The notes under the pieces: model-generated
What the model saw: the letters and a program-made list of their open reading frames with translations, nothing else
The model's database searches: none
What the model was told of the DNA's origin: nothing
Program-made: the position numbers and the translations under genes
Shown here: one piece after another, positions 7,520-17,115 of the stretch
Numbering within the stretch: position 1 is the first letter of the stretch
Layout: every line of letters starts with the position of its first letter
Source of the DNA: DAOUET01 sp034430155
Lineage (GTDB): Bacteria; Chloroflexota; Anaerolineae; Anaerolineales; UBA4823
Assembly: GCA_034430155.1 (NCBI GenBank)
Contig: DAOUET010000156.1
Span: 1-35,039, forward strand
Reading direction: 5' to 3'
DNA: 35,039 bases

Positions 7520-8566
7520 TCAGAAACGCTTCGGTCTCTTTGGATATGGCTGAAAAGGCGTTCGGGGTTCCATACTCAACCAATCGGTTCGAGCGTCTAA
7601 TCGTGAAAGAGATCGCAAGATGTCAAAAGTGATCCAACGAGATACCTCCGGGTAGCGTTTATACTCCCAAAGTCCATAAGGTCCTTGCAACTCCCTCACA
7701 AACTTGACGTTATCCCCGACTCGCAGGTCTTCAGGGCTGGCGCCGATCCGCCAGCACAGGTCGAGTATCTGGGCGAGGTCATAGCGTTTGAAATAAGTGA
7801 AACCGCCCCGGGGTGGTTCCACCCCGATGATCCGGGCCACCTCGAAGCCAAGTGTATGTGCCTGGCGATGTTCGTGAGCCAGCAGCAAGTCCAACCCGCG
7901 CCGCGCCGCCCGGCTGGTCCGCCGGTCTGGGTGGAGTGCCAGGGCGCTGACCGCTGCAGTGGTGTTGGTCCGGCAGCCGAACTTGGAGTGGGCCAATCGC
8001 CGGTAGCCCCCTGGGAAGATGTACTGGTCCTTATGCCTGCCGGATGGCCAGCCCCCTTGAGGCAGTTCCTCTTTGAGCAGCCACTCATAAGCCCTTTCGG
8101 CGCGGGGGTCGGTCGCATAACCCGCCCAGGCCAGCCCAAGCAGCGGTAAAGCAGTTTGCAAGGGGATCATGTGGTACTTGACATCCTCGTTTACTTCGCC
8201 CCCATCCAGCTGTACGCCTTGGTTTATTAACGGAAACCCCCCATCGGGTCCTTGCTGCGAGAAAATATATTGGGCACCTCGTTGGATGGCGGGGTGATCC
8301 CTCCCTAAACCAAAGTAACCTAACCCCATCAAAGCTTGGGCCGTGAGTCTTAAAGACCCCAACGACCCACCGCCGCCCTCTCCACCCCGAAAAGAGCCAT
8401 CCTGGTTTTGTGGCGCCAGGAATTTCATCACCATTGGATCGTTTTCCTGGAGGCCCTTGAGCTCTCGGACTTCGCCATCCGTATCCGGTCGATCCATCAG
8501 ATAGCGTAAAACCAGGCCTCGCAGGCTCGGCGAAGGGTCTGCCAGTAGAAGGGCTGCCCAGGTCAT
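7520..8566 (-). CDS. alpha/alpha-toroid (prenyltransferase/squalene-oxidase repeat) protein coupled to UvrA-like gene
   Basis: This 348-residue protein has QW-type repeats typical of the terpenoid-cyclase/prenyltransferase alpha/alpha toroid: QNQDGSF near residue 53, QQGPDGGF near 108, and PQGGWPSG near 175. There is no signal peptide and no obvious membrane anchor. No DxDD or zinc-binding catalytic set is evident, so it may be a structural or binding toroid rather than a cyclase. Its ATG at 8566 overlaps the UvrA-like stop (ATGA), and GGAGG lies 7 bases upstream, so the two are translationally coupled. A role in a DNA-damage or resistance module is inferred only from that coupling. Confidence 0.65.
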   Translation of the reverse strand: MTWAALLLADPSPSLRGLVLRYLMDRPDTDGEVRELKGLQENDPMVMKFLAPQNQDGSFRGGEGGGGSLGSLRLTAQALMGLGYFGLGRDHPAIQRGAQYIFSQQGPDGGFPLINQGVQLDGGEVNEDVKYHMIPLQTALPLLGLAWAGYATDPRAERAYEWLLKEELPQGGWPSGRHKDQYIFPGGYRRLAHSKFGCRTNTTAAVSALALHPDRRTSRAARRGLDLLLAHEHRQAHTLGFEVARIIGVEPPRGGFTYFKRYDLAQILDLCWRIGASPEDLRVGDNVKFVRELQGPYGLWEYKRYPEVSRWITFDILRSLSRLDARTDWLSMEPRTPFQPYPKRPKRF

Positions 8567-11500
8567 GCTGGTTCCTCCAGCAATTCCCGGAGATAGGGTG
8601 CGGTGGGGGTATCCATCCTCATCACTTCCTGCGGGGTTCCCTTGGCGATGACTTTGCCACCCTGGGGTCCGCCAACTGGTCCAAGCTCAATGATCCAATC
8701 ACAAGCAGCCAAAAGATGGGGATGGTGTTCCACCACCACGACCGTATGACCTGCCTCCACCAGCCGATTTAAGACTTGCACCAAGCGGGCAACATCCTCC
8801 AAATGCAGGCCTACCGTGGGTTCATCCAAAATGTAAAGGGTTCTATCCTTGGCCTTCTTCATCAGTTCCTTGGCAATCTTCAGGCGTTGTACCTCCCCAC
8901 CCGAAAGGGTATAGGCGGGTTGTTTCCAAACCAGATATCCCAGCCCTACTTCTTGCAGGATTTTAAGAGGCTCGGCGATTTGTTTTTCATCTTTGAGAAG
9001 GTCGTAAACCTCGTCCAGAGTCAGCGCGTTGATCTCGGGGAGAGATACGCCTTCGATGCGCACCTGCCAGGCTTCCTGGCGAAAGCCGCTCCCCTGACAA
9101 GTTTCGCACTCGACCCACTCATCCGGCAGGAAGTCCATGACGATGCGGATGGTGCCCTGCCCCCCGCAAGCGCTACACCTCTGGCCGAGGTCTTTCTCGG
9201 TCAATCCCAGGGCTTGGGCGTCATCACCGTCTGCGTAGATCTTGAATAAAGCTTTCTCTAAACCAAGATAAGTCGCCGGGCTGCGGATTCCACGCCGGGT
9301 TTGGTCCACCAGGAAGGCACGCTTTGGCGGATTATCGATGCTATCATGTTCACCCGGCTCGAGTGGCTCGCGCGCAAAGGATGAAGAATGTAATTTCTTC
9401 ACCAGTGCCCTTCCCACGGTATCCATCAGCAGGGTACTTTTTCCGGAGCCAGAAACTCCGCAAACGCCAGTTAATATCCCCAATGGGAATGCCACATCTT
9501 CTCCTCTCAGGTTGTTCGCTCGGGCACCTCTTACTACCATCCAATCCCGCGCCTGACGGTGACCATTCGACTTTTTCAATGGTCGGAGACCATCTCGCCG
9601 GCTACCCCTGTATAATTTGTCTTCCTGCAGCCATTTCCCGGTGATCGTTTCCGCATTGATAATGTCGGCAGGTTTTCCTTGGGCCACAATTTTCCCGCCA
9701 GATGCCCCCGCTCCGGGACCGAGGTCGATGATATGGTCCGCAGCCCGTATCAGGAGGAGATCATGTTCCACCACGATGACGGTGTTCCCTTCATCTCGCA
9801 ATTCCTGAAGGGCTTCGAGCAGTGCTTCTAACTCTGAGGGGTGCATGCCTCGGGAAGGCTCGTCAGCCAAAATCGTCAGAGCTGTAAGTTCACTCCCCAA
9901 GAGACTCGCAAGTTGAATTCGTTGCGCCTCCCCTGCCGAAAGGGTTCCGGTAGGACGATTCAAATGCAGATATCCGATTCCAACCTGCCGTAAGAATCGC
10001 AACCGCCTGAGAATTATCTTCAGACTGGTCTCTACCAACGGCATCCGCGGGGGGATTGCAGGAGTTGTCTTCAACAGGGTCTCCAGCTCGACCAACGTCA
10101 TTTCACTCAATTCAAAAATATTCTTGCTTTGCAGCGTTACAGCCAAAAATTCAGGCCGTAAACCCGCGCCACCACAGTCAGGGCAGGTCACTTGCCGGGT
10201 GTAGGTGCCATGCACGTCCCAGTCGAAGATCCAGCTATCTTTTCCATAGAACCCCCGCCAGGTCCAGGTCGAGGTCCGTTCCTGCCCCTTGGTTCGCCCG
10301 GTTGACTTGCTGATATAGGTCCAGGTGTATTTTCTCCCGTCGCCATACAGAAATGCTTTTTGGGCCTGCTCGGACATTTCATTCCAGGGTGTTTTCAGGG
10401 GATCAAAGCCGTAGCGTTTTCCAATTTCAGCGATGATGGGCTGATCCTTGCACAGGTAACTTTGTGGCCAATAACCTGGCGAGTACATGGCCCCCGCGCA
10501 AAGAGGTTTCTCCGGATGGGTAATTAGCTTTTCCGGTTGTGGCAGGTGTAGTACGCCCAGCCCGTTGCACTTTTTGCAGGAGCTCGACCAGTGCACAGTC
10601 GAGAGATGTCCCGCTTGGGCGATGGGGGCCCTGGCATGGCATCCTGGACAAACCCACTCATCGCCCCGATCCATCTTTCGCCCACAATCCAGGCACTGGC
10701 GTTCACCCACCGAGGCCAGCACATTGGCGAGATGGAAACTTAATTCTGTGATGGTGCCGACACTGTTGCGGCGGGTAAATTGGGGTATATGACTCCACAA
10801 ATGGGCATGATGGGGAGATACCGTTAAGGTAACCCCTAATCCGGAGATCGAATCAACCAGAGCCTCCGCACCTTCACGCAATCCCTGGCGCTCGTACATC
10901 GAGAGTGACTCCAGGTAACGACGCCGCGCTTCGGTTTGCAAGACATCTCCAACCAGGCTGGATTTTCCAGATCCCGAGACACCCGTTACCACCGTCAACT
11001 TCCCTTTTGGAATATCGACGTCCACAGCCTTGAGGTTGTTCGCTCGCGCCTTGCGGATCGAAATGGCAGAAGCAGCAGCATGGCCTGGTTTTATGAGGGG
11101 TCCTCGTGGTTGAAGGTAACGCTCGTCTTTGAGAGCTTTCCCTGTAGCCGAAAGTTCCACATCGAAAAGGCCATCAGGTGGGCCCTCGTAGAGCACCTCA
11201 CCACCCTTTGGCCCCGCTCCTGGCCCCAGGTCAATGACCCAATCCGCAGCCCGGATAAAGTCGGTATTGTGCTCCACAATCACGATCGTGGCGCCTTGGC
11301 GAACCAGACGGTCTAAGACCACCAGTAAGCCGTCCAAATCTTGCGGGTGCAGCCCAGTGGAAGGTTCGTCGAACACCAAAAGGTGGTTGGTCAGGTTATT
11401 CCTTCCGAGATATTTGGTCAGCTTGACACGCTGCGCTTCACCCCCTGACAGGGTTGGGGAGGGCTGGCCGAGTTCAAGATATCCCAGACCGACCTCATTG

Positions 11501-13491
11501 AGCGCCCGTAAGATCCGCCTGGCAGATTCAAGTCGGGCCGGAGACAACCACTGAGTCTCCCCTATAAGATTATCGATTTCTTCGATGGGCAATCCATAGA
11601 GATCAGCAACTGATAGCTTTTTCCCACCAAAATCAACCACCGCAGCCAGGACTTCCTGACTGAATCGCTGTCCCACACATGTGGAGCAGGGAATCCAGAT
11701 GGAAGGCAGGTAGCGCATTTTGATTTCCGAAGCGCCGATCCCTTTACAATCCGGGCAGGCTCCCTCCGGGCGATTGAAGGAAAAATAGGATTTGGATAGG
11801 CCGATAGCCTCGGCGAACAGATCGCGGATGGTATCCGACAATTTGGTGTAAGTGGCCGGATTGGAGCGTGGATTCCGCCCAATCGGAGATTGATCGACCA
11901 TCACGGGTTTGATCTTCGGACCTTCAATTTTCCTGCAACCGACGGGCTTTCCTTTTTTCAGCGTGGGCACCAGCACATGTTCAACCAGGGTGCTTTTTCC
12001 AGACCCCGACACACCGGTCACAACCGTAAATCGCCCTACCGGAATATGTAGATCAATTCCCTTCAAGTTGTACTTCTTTGCCCCAAGTACTACCAGGTAC
12101 TCTTCTGCAGGAGGGCGCGCCTCTGGGGTCATCACGCTTTCACGCAGGCTGAAGTACCGCCCGGTTGGGGTATCTGTCTCCCACAATTTAGCTGGGGACC
12201 CCTCAAAGACTACCCGGCCCCCCGCTGTCCCGGCTCCTGGTCCTAAATCGATCGCATGATCCGCGCAAGCTGCTGCCACTCGATCATGCTCAACGTAAAT
12301 AACCGGCCCAGCCACATCCCGGAAGGCGGGCAGAAATCGGGCCACATCGGCAGGGTGTTGCCCTATGGTTGGCTCGTCCAAGACGTGAAGCATATCTTCC
12401 AAACGGTTGGACAACGAAATCGCCAGACGAACGCGCTGGGATTCGCCTCGCGATAAAGTGGGCGCCGCTCGATTGAGAGAGATATAGCCCAGCCCCACTC
12501 GCTGGAGAGCATTCAACCGCCGTTGAATCTCAGAGCGTAACCGATCCGCGGTCGAGGGGAGCACCACTTTGGAAAACAGGTCCTGAGATTCCTCAACGGA
12601 GAGGGTCAACAACTCAGGTAAGCGCATTCCTTCCCAGCGGACAGACGCGGCCTGGGGGTGCATTCCGGTCCCATCACAGCGTTCACAGCCTTTCGCCTTA
12701 CAATAAGGACATTTTTGGTTGAAATGAGTGGCTCTCAGCTCTCCCAGCCCTGCCCCGCAAGTCGTGCAGGTCATGGTTGTGGCGAACGCCAAGTTAATGC
12801 CCTCACCTATCGCCCGGACAGCTCCAGCTCCCAAGGCCGTGGCCTGTTGGACCAATTCCCGCAGGCTGCCTACAGAATCCGGACCGGCAATGGTTCCAGT
12901 CTCGATCTCTATCGAGTGGCTTGCAGAGGCATCCAGGGGTTTCGAATCCCAAGTCGATCCATCAACAATCAAGCGTTCATCGCCGAACTCGCCAGCTAAG
13001 ACTGATAGCAGGGTCTGATGGCTTCCCTGCAATTCGTGAATGTAGGGTACATACAACTGCAACGGCTCCCGTTGAGACAGCCTGATTAAACGCTCTATGA
13101 TTTCATCCTCTGAAAGCACGCTCATGGTATTGCCGCATCTCAGACAATGCCGCACGCCATAATTTGTGTATAACAACCGTAAGAACGGGTGCAATCCTGA
13201 GGCGGAAGCCAGCGTGGATTGCGGATTGCGATTGAGCAAATTTTGTCCAACCGCCATAGTGGGCACCAACCCCGTGATCTCCTCGACTTTGGAGGGAGCT
13301 AATCGCCCCCCACCCCGGCCATACAGGTAAATATCCAAAAACCGCCGGTGGGCCTCATGATAAAGCGTGTCGAACACCAAAGAGGTCTTGCCGGAACCGG
13401 ATACGCCGGTAACGACAGTCAGGCCATCACCAAACTGTACCTCGATATTTTTCAGGTTGTGCTCTTTTGCGCCTCGAATGTGGATATCCAT
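8563..13491 (-). CDS. uvrA-like: tandem UvrA-like ABC ATPase (four nucleotide-binding modules)
   Basis: This 1642-residue protein equals two UvrA units fused in one chain. Walker A motifs (G-V-S-G-S-G-K) have their Lys near residues 35, 498, 839 and 1350. ABC signatures lie near 347 (LSRGESQR, atypical), 683 (LSGGEAQR), 1185 (LSAGEAQR) and 1527 (LSGGEVQR). Cys pairs typical of UvrA zinc modules are present (CPYCKAKGCERCDGTG, CPDCKGIG, CPDCGGAG, CSACGGQG). The spacing between Walker A and signature in the first half is about 310 residues, well short of the roughly 450 in canonical UvrA, so the UvrB-binding region appears absent. UvrA binds damaged DNA as a dimer; a tandem form would be an intramolecular dimer. 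Such double-length UvrA paralogs are known and some UvrA relatives give drug self-resistance, but the role here is unproven. It is the first gene of a two-gene operon. Confidence 0.88.
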   Translation of the reverse strand: MDIHIRGAKEHNLKNIEVQFGDGLTVVTGVSGSGKTSLVFDTLYHEAHRRFLDIYLYGRGGGRLAPSKVEEITGLVPTMAVGQNLLNRNPQSTLASASGLHPFLRLLYTNYGVRHCLRCGNTMSVLSEDEIIERLIRLSQREPLQLYVPYIHELQGSHQTLLSVLAGEFGDERLIVDGSTWDSKPLDASASHSIEIETGTIAGPDSVGSLRELVQQATALGAGAVRAIGEGINLAFATTMTCTTCGAGLGELRATHFNQKCPYCKAKGCERCDGTGMHPQAASVRWEGMRLPELLTLSVEESQDLFSKVVLPSTADRLRSEIQRRLNALQRVGLGYISLNRAAPTLSRGESQRVRLAISLSNRLEDMLHVLDEPTIGQHPADVARFLPAFRDVAGPVIYVEHDRVAAACADHAIDLGPGAGTAGGRVVFEGSPAKLWETDTPTGRYFSLRESVMTPEARPPAEEYLVVLGAKKYNLKGIDLHIPVGRFTVVTGVSGSGKSTLVEHVLVPTLKKGKPVGCRKIEGPKIKPVMVDQSPIGRNPRSNPATYTKLSDTIRDLFAEAIGLSKSYFSFNRPEGACPDCKGIGASEIKMRYLPSIWIPCSTCVGQRFSQEVLAAVVDFGGKKLSVADLYGLPIEEIDNLIGETQWLSPARLESARRILRALNEVGLGYLELGQPSPTLSGGEAQRVKLTKYLGRNNLTNHLLVFDEPSTGLHPQDLDGLLVVLDRLVRQGATIVIVEHNTDFIRAADWVIDLGPGAGPKGGEVLYEGPPDGLFDVELSATGKALKDERYLQPRGPLIKPGHAAASAISIRKARANNLKAVDVDIPKGKLTVVTGVSGSGKSSLVGDVLQTEARRRYLESLSMYERQGLREGAEALVDSISGLGVTLTVSPHHAHLWSHIPQFTRRNSVGTITELSFHLANVLASVGERQCLDCGRKMDRGDEWVCPGCHARAPIAQAGHLSTVHWSSSCKKCNGLGVLHLPQPEKLITHPEKPLCAGAMYSPGYWPQSYLCKDQPIIAEIGKRYGFDPLKTPWNEMSEQAQKAFLYGDGRKYTWTYISKSTGRTKGQERTSTWTWRGFYGKDSWIFDWDVHGTYTRQVTCPDCGGAGLRPEFLAVTLQSKNIFELSEMTLVELETLLKTTPAIPPRMPLVETSLKIILRRLRFLRQVGIGYLHLNRPTGTLSAGEAQRIQLASLLGSELTALTILADEPSRGMHPSELEALLEALQELRDEGNTVIVVEHDLLLIRAADHIIDLGPGAGASGGKIVAQGKPADIINAETITGKWLQEDKLYRGSRRDGLRPLKKSNGHRQARDWMVVRGARANNLRGEDVAFPLGILTGVCGVSGSGKSTLLMDTVGRALVKKLHSSSFAREPLEPGEHDSIDNPPKRAFLVDQTRRGIRSPATYLGLEKALFKIYADGDDAQALGLTEKDLGQRCSACGGQGTIRIVMDFLPDEWVECETCQGSGFRQEAWQVRIEGVSLPEINALTLDEVYDLLKDEKQIAEPLKILQEVGLGYLVWKQPAYTLSGGEVQRLKIAKELMKKAKDRTLYILDEPTVGLHLEDVARLVQVLNRLVEAGHTVVVVEHHPHLLAACDWIIELGPVGGPQGGKVIAKGTPQEVMRMDTPTAPYLRELLEEPA

Positions 13492-13644
13492 CTATCTTCT
13501 TTTCAGTTCGCGCTTCCTTGCCGGTCGTTTCTGAGAACGCCGGTGTGAAGGGGGTAATCTCGTTGACTTATGGTAGGGTGCGTGCCAAATGCGAGTCTCT
13601 TCAGGCTTGCCGTTCTAAACAAACGGGGTGGAAGTTCCTGCCCT

Positions 13645-14583
13645 TCACCTTCTCAGGGAGGCTGCCATGCGGTGCCAGGTGTGCCGGCGGCCGCGCAACG
13701 ACATCGACCAGGCGCTGATGTTCTCCGGTACGGCCATGCCCATCGTCCCGGCGTCGCCGATATGGTGGATATCTGCCCCGGTCATCTTGCTCATCAAGGC
13801 CAGTTGTTCGATTGTCGTGATACTTGCGCCCTCCTGCGATGTCCCGATGCCGCTCATTACCAGTAAGTCCAGGTTATGGGCCTTTTCCACCAGGTTCCGC
13901 ACGCTATCGACCGTCATGCCGGGCACCGTCCCCGGGGCTGGCAATACTACCCCGTCTGCTCCGGCATCCGCAAAATCCTCCAAGTCCACCGCTCTGGTGA
14001 CTGCCTCATAGGTTCCGGCCGCGTGCATCTTCCCTGCAAATATCACCAGCCGCGTTCCAATTTTTTCTCGGATGTTCTCGAGGGCGCTGACCAGCCCGGC
14101 GATGGTCACACCGCTGTAGGGATTGCCAGTCAGCACGATGAAATCAGCGCCCTGGTCCACCGCAGCTTGAGCGTTCTCCGGCGAAGCCAGCCGGCCGGGT
14201 GTGGTGAGCGCCTCCGGGTTCTCGATTGGTTCCAGGTTGATACCGACTGGTCGCCCGATCCATTCCTTAACCAGCCTCAATGTAACCCCGCGACCCAGGG
14301 AAAATCTTCCGAAGGCAGGCGCGCCTGATTGAACCGTTTCTCCTTGGTCGGGGAAACCGCTGACCGTCGGCATGGAGACATCATATAAATTCAGCAAGAT
14401 CATATCTGCCCCCATACCTGCCGCCAGCTCGGCGTTGGAGATTTTGTCGACCAGGGGCGCTGAAGAGGCTATCACCTCCGCCAAGACCACCCGGCCCTCA
14501 GAAAGGCGGATGCTCTCGATCAAATCATGAGCTGTCATCCCCCGGAAATCTGAAGCATTCGCATCCAGCAGGCGTTTGACCAT
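13645..14583 (-). CDS. TIM-barrel-like protein of a PTS-associated uncharacterised family (DUF7916-like)
   Basis: This 312-residue soluble protein has repeating beta-alpha segments ending in Gly/Asp-rich loops: GADMILLNL, GADFIVLTGNPYSG, DAGADGVVLPAPGTVPG, LLVMSGIGTSQEG and GADIHHIGDAG. The pattern fits a TIM barrel with phosphate-binding loops near the C-terminus. From memory it resembles proteins annotated haloacid dehalogenase-like or DUF7916 that occur beside PTS genes in Firmicutes; the HAD label is misleading because no DxD motif is present. It lies 3 bp downstream of an oxidoreductase gene in the same operon. An isomerase, epimerase or aldolase acting on a phosphosugar is the natural guess, but no activity is established. 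Confidence 0.55.
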   Translation of the reverse strand: MVKRLLDANASDFRGMTAHDLIESIRLSEGRVVLAEVIASSAPLVDKISNAELAAGMGADMILLNLYDVSMPTVSGFPDQGETVQSGAPAFGRFSLGRGVTLRLVKEWIGRPVGINLEPIENPEALTTPGRLASPENAQAAVDQGADFIVLTGNPYSGVTIAGLVSALENIREKIGTRLVIFAGKMHAAGTYEAVTRAVDLEDFADAGADGVVLPAPGTVPGMTVDSVRNLVEKAHNLDLLVMSGIGTSQEGASITTIEQLALMSKMTGADIHHIGDAGTMGMAVPENISAWSMSLRGRRHTWHRMAASLRR

Positions 14584-14586
14584 CGT

Positions 14587-15516
14587 TTACTCCTTAACCA
14601 CTGCTACCATATCTTCCAGCAATAGCTGCGTCTTATAAGCTTCCCACCCGGAGGTTTGCGGCACGGCCCTGGTTTGGACGCAGTTAAAGAAATGGGCGAT
14701 TTCATCCACAAAACCCCGGGCTTTCAGGGTAGTCTTCCAGGCAGAGGCATAGCTCTCCTTCCAGACCTTTTGCTCATTTTCTGTGACCAGCACTAATTTG
14801 CTAAAGGCGTCGATATACATCGACGTGCTTTCTCCGTGCAAGGCGTAATTCTCGTACCAGTGACCCGCCTGGAGGCTGGTCAACACCATGCTGTATCCAC
14901 CGTGGCGATAAGCGACCGTGCTCGCCGCGCCGACCAGTTTTTCATGCTCAACCTGGTAGCTGGTGTGCACTGCTGTCCCATCTCCGCAGAAGAAACGCAG
15001 CGTGTCGATGATATGGATGGTATCATCGATGTAGTTCTTATACAGGTCTGGGTGGTAGGCGCTGCTGCGGTTCTTTTGCAGCACTGCCATTTGTATAGGC
15101 CGGTCGCCCCACAATTGGCGCGCCTGGCGATGCAGGGGTGCATATCGCCGGTTGAACCCCACCATCAACACCTTGCCCTTTTGGTCGGCAAGCTCCGCCA
15201 GGCCGCGGGTTTCATCGAGACTCAGGGTCAGGGGTTTCTCCACGTAAACATCGATGCCTGCCAGGAGCAGTTGTTCGACAATTGCCCGGTGAGTACTTGA
15301 AGGGGTCAGCACCAGGGCTGCCTTGGGACCCCAATCGATGAGCTCCTCCAGGTTGGTGCTGCCGCGCTCGATCCGGTATTGTGCCTGGATCTTTGCCACG
15401 CCGGCTGGGTTGCGACTGCACAAAAGCAGATCAATCCCTTCCCAGGCTGATAGGACCGGTAAATAAGCCTTTTGGGCAATAGAGCCCAGGCCGATAATTG
15501 CCACTGACATTGCCAT
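14587..15516 (-). CDS. Gfo/Idh/MocA-family NAD(P)-dependent oxidoreductase
   Basis: This 309-residue protein has an N-terminal Rossmann fold with GLGSIA at 9-14 and the diagnostic EKP at 93-95. The C-terminal alpha/beta substrate domain carries DDTIHIIDTLRFF, where the Asp/His pair corresponds to the catalytic region. These enzymes oxidise or reduce sugars and inositols at a hydroxyl or keto carbon. Start ATG 15516 is preceded by GGGAGGCAGTC. It is divergent from a second MocA-type gene at 15985, with a palindromic element between them, and is followed after 3 bp by the TIM-barrel-like gene. Confidence 0.82.
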   Translation of the reverse strand: MAMSVAIIGLGSIAQKAYLPVLSAWEGIDLLLCSRNPAGVAKIQAQYRIERGSTNLEELIDWGPKAALVLTPSSTHRAIVEQLLLAGIDVYVEKPLTLSLDETRGLAELADQKGKVLMVGFNRRYAPLHRQARQLWGDRPIQMAVLQKNRSSAYHPDLYKNYIDDTIHIIDTLRFFCGDGTAVHTSYQVEHEKLVGAASTVAYRHGGYSMVLTSLQAGHWYENYALHGESTSMYIDAFSKLVLVTENEQKVWKESYASAWKTTLKARGFVDEIAHFFNCVQTRAVPQTSGWEAYKTQLLLEDMVAVVKE

Positions 15517-15654
15517 GACTGCCTCCCTGGTTGGATGAGTTTATCAATCTATGATTGCCGCGCAACGGTATTAATATTTTACCCCTTCCACAAGGCTTGA
15601 CGCGCCCGCCATCCTATGACAAGATTCATCTAGAGCAAGTTCATCTATTAAGGA
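15517..15654. other. upstream region of the minus-strand oxidoreductase operon
   Basis: This is the left part of a 468-bp gap between divergent oxidoreductase genes. No ORF or convincing sigma-70 pair was recognised. It should contain the promoter of the minus-strand operon. Confidence 0.4.
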
Positions 15655-15873
15655 GAGCGTTCGGAAACTACTCTGGTATACTGATCACTTATGGAAATAT
15701 CCTTCTGAAATGTCATTCCGAGGAGCCGGTGCTCTTTCCGGCGACGACGAATCTCGCTTCTATTCCGATTGGAGAGATTCTTCGTCACTCCGGTGCTGGA
15801 AAAGAGCATCCAGCACCTCCGTTCCTCAGAATGACATGACCGAAAAATGGCCGACTTGAGTTTCCGAACGCTC
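15655..15873. repeat. nested palindromic element (REP/MITE-like), 219 bp
   Basis: The outer arms GAGCGTTCGGAAACT (15655-15669) and AGTTTCCGAACGCTC (15859-15873) are perfect 15-bp inverted repeats. Inside, ATGTCATTC-C-GAGGA (15710-15724) pairs with the reverse complement around 15823-15837, and a further GACGAATCTC / GAGATTC-TTCGTC pair forms the centre. The inner TGTCATTC...GAATGACA pattern with an AATCTC/GAGATT core is a widespread intergenic palindrome style in bacterial genomes. ATTAAG is present on both sides (15647-15652 and 15876-15881), a possible target duplication. No coding capacity is seen. Confidence 0.7.
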
Positions 15874-15984
15874 ACATTAAGAGCATATCTTCTCTGGGCT
15901 ACTCGTATATACCCGGGGCGCGCAAGCCAGGGTTCACGCATATCTATCCTTGTCGCCCTGCAATCGATCTAATAAGGAGTCGCA

Positions 15985-17115
15985 ATGAAAACGATCAACG
16001 TTGGTCTCATCGGTTTTGGCTATATTGGCAAGGTTCACACGATTGCCTATCGGGATATTCCCCTCTGCATCGGTCGTCCTGAGGTGCGGGCGAATATGAC
16101 GGCCCTGCTCCGTTCCCAATTGGGTACCGAGCAAGCTTCCATGGATGAGGCTGGTTATCGCTTGTGCACCACTTCACCGGACGACTTTTTTTCACAGCCA
16201 CTTGGTCTTGTGGATATATGCACGCCCAACCACCTGCATCTGGAGCAATGCCAACGGGTGCTGGAGGCCAAGCTGCCGGTTTACTGCGAAAAGCCATTGG
16301 CAATGTCGTTCGAGCAGGCCCACCAGCTGGCAGAGCTGGCGGAGAAAGCTGGGGTGATTACTCAGGTGGCTTATGTGATGCGTTACCTGCCTGCTGTAAG
16401 ACAGATGAAAGCCCTGGTGGAAGCCGGAGAAATAGGTGAAGTGCTCAACTTTCGCGGTCATATGTTCCATGGAAGTTATCTCGATCCCAATCGACCCATG
16501 TCGTGGCGATTGAGAAAATCCGAATCCGGAGGCGGTGCCTTCATGGACCTGGGCGCGCATTTGGTAGATCTCGCCTTCTACATTCTGGGAGAGGTAAAAA
16601 GTGTGAGTTCCCAAATGCGCACCTTCATCTTGCAGCGCTACGTTGTAAAAGGCAGCGACCGGTGGGAAACGGTCGATGTTGACGATTGGGCGCTGTGTAC
16701 CTTAGAGCTTAAAAATGGAGCGACCGGCGTGATCGAGGTAACTCGCATGGCTGCCGGAGCCAGCGAAGAATCTGGATTTGAAATTTACGGTAGCAAAGGG
16801 GCCTTGCTCTACCGCGAGAGCAACCCCAATACCGTGCGTTATTATAGTATGCAGAAAGGTGAGTGGATCAGCGGCCCCCGCGACGTCCCCCCTGTTGCAG
16901 GCGAGCGACCGGTCGATAAGATCTGGCCCACCTCCAAGTACGCCCAGGGTATGATGACCAACGCTCACATGGCTGCCGAATATGATTTATTGCTCAATAT
17001 TGCCGAGAATAAATCTTCGTTAAATGATTTCCGCTCTGCATCCAAAATACAGCAGGTTGTCGAGGCCGCTTATCTCTCCGCCGGACGAGGAGGAGAGCGC
17101 TACAGGTTGGAGTAA
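15985..17115 (+). CDS. Gfo/Idh/MocA-family NAD(P)-dependent oxidoreductase
   Basis: This 376-residue protein has a Rossmann fold with GFGYIG at 10-15, CEKPLAM at about 101-107, and the substrate-domain motif GGGAFMDLGAHLVDLAFY containing the usual Asp/His. Length and motifs match sugar and inositol dehydrogenases of this family. Start ATG 15985 follows AAGGAG at a 5-base spacing. The 3' end overlaps the convergent nagA end by 16 bp. It probably acts in the same sugar pathway as the divergent paralog; the two are only distantly alike, so they are likely to act on different intermediates. Confidence 0.83.
   Translation: MKTINVGLIGFGYIGKVHTIAYRDIPLCIGRPEVRANMTALLRSQLGTEQASMDEAGYRLCTTSPDDFFSQPLGLVDICTPNHLHLEQCQRVLEAKLPVYCEKPLAMSFEQAHQLAELAEKAGVITQVAYVMRYLPAVRQMKALVEAGEIGEVLNFRGHMFHGSYLDPNRPMSWRLRKSESGGGAFMDLGAHLVDLAFYILGEVKSVSSQMRTFILQRYVVKGSDRWETVDVDDWALCTLELKNGATGVIEVTRMAAGASEESGFEIYGSKGALLYRESNPNTVRYYSMQKGEWISGPRDVPPVAGERPVDKIWPTSKYAQGMMTNAHMAAEYDLLLNIAENKSSLNDFRSASKIQQVVEAAYLSAGRGGERYRLE

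Noticed and set aside
7685..8149. Antisense and alternative-frame open frames inside the second toroid gene
   Set aside because: Their composition is a shadow of the GC-rich toroid gene; no motifs or ribosome binding sites support them.
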